Shown: in pieces, positions 63,931 to 64,000 of the stretch
Layout: every line of letters begins with the position of its first letter
Numbering within the stretch: position 1 is the stretch's first letter
Source of the DNA: CADEFX01 sp963806735
Lineage (GTDB): Bacteria; Pseudomonadota; Alphaproteobacteria; Rhizobiales; Hyphomicrobiaceae
Assembly: GCA_963806735.1 (NCBI GenBank)
Contig: CAWEBE010000043.1
Span: 124,001-188,000, forward strand
Direction: 5' to 3'
Length of the DNA: 64,000 nt
Made by a program: the position numbers and the translations under genes
Notes under the pieces: model-generated
What the model was told of the DNA's origin: nothing
Databases searched by the model: none
What the model saw: only the letters and a program-made list of their open reading frames with translations

Positions 63931-64000
63931 ATAGCCTTAACACGGATTGCCCGTGCAATTGTGTCAAAACATACAGTGATGAACCGATTTACGGGCTACG

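Noticed and set aside
1..64000. CRISPR array, rRNA operon or replication origin
   Set aside because: No regularly spaced direct repeats, no rRNA-like sequence and no iteron or DnaA-box cluster were seen.

Overview
The window is GC-rich (about 60-65%) chromosomal DNA of an alphaproteobacterium. Gene content and order point to Hyphomicrobiales (Rhizobiales), near the Bradyrhizobium/Rhodoplanes/Xanthobacteraceae lineages. The pointers are napEDABC order, a TAT-exported formate dehydrogenase with its small leader protein, DUF6494, Bug receptors, GYD and MmgE/PrpD genes, and a HisKA_2-type kinase. This is inference from families, not a placement by database search.

Layout. 1-14 kb is a molybdoenzyme block: formate dehydrogenase (small TAT protein, alpha, FeS beta, cytochrome b gamma), mobA for its bis-MGD cofactor, and the complete periplasmic nitrate reductase operon napEDABC. 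Formate oxidation in the periplasm could feed quinol to NapC and NapAB. 14-46 kb is a loose set of catabolic genes, mostly single genes or pairs. It holds an amidase with a GatC/AtzG-like partner, an epimerase, two MmgE/PrpD proteins, VOC, GYD, PhyH and TauD dioxygenases, MFS and TauE/SafE transporters, several SDRs, ThuA, inorganic pyrophosphatase, a CinA-nucleotidylyltransferase fusion, an M19 dipeptidase, RraA, a SelA-fold PLP enzyme, a class III aminotransferase, a cupin, an LLM monooxygenase and a Bug receptor. 46.4-52.2 kb is an integrated element. It has a 3' tRNA fragment that encodes the end of a large serine recombinase, two overlapping tyrosine recombinases that are both frameshifted, an excisionase-like HTH protein and two unknown genes. 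52.6-57.5 kb mixes intact genes with gene relics. 57.5-64 kb holds YihY/BrkB, a NarL-type response regulator, a glycosyltransferase, a possible NepR-like small protein, a PAS-HisKA_2 kinase and a duplicated intergenic element, which suggests stress signalling.

The most interesting item is a 72-codon SelW/Rdx-family gene at 24911-25129 (minus strand). Its CxxC-type motif reads Cys-Gly-Gln-UGA, the frame stays open and family-like after the UGA, and a stem-loop with a G in the apical loop lies about 20 nt downstream, as expected for a bacterial SECIS. It is missed by ordinary gene calling. Other notable items are the tyrosine-tyrosine-serine recombinase trio, the mirrored palindromic doublets around a Gly-Trp-Arg-rich exported protein, and a diverged direct repeat at 60.1 and 63.8 kb. 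Four genes look interrupted by single extra nucleotides, which leaves open real decay versus sequence error.

No complete tRNA, rRNA or CRISPR array was seen.
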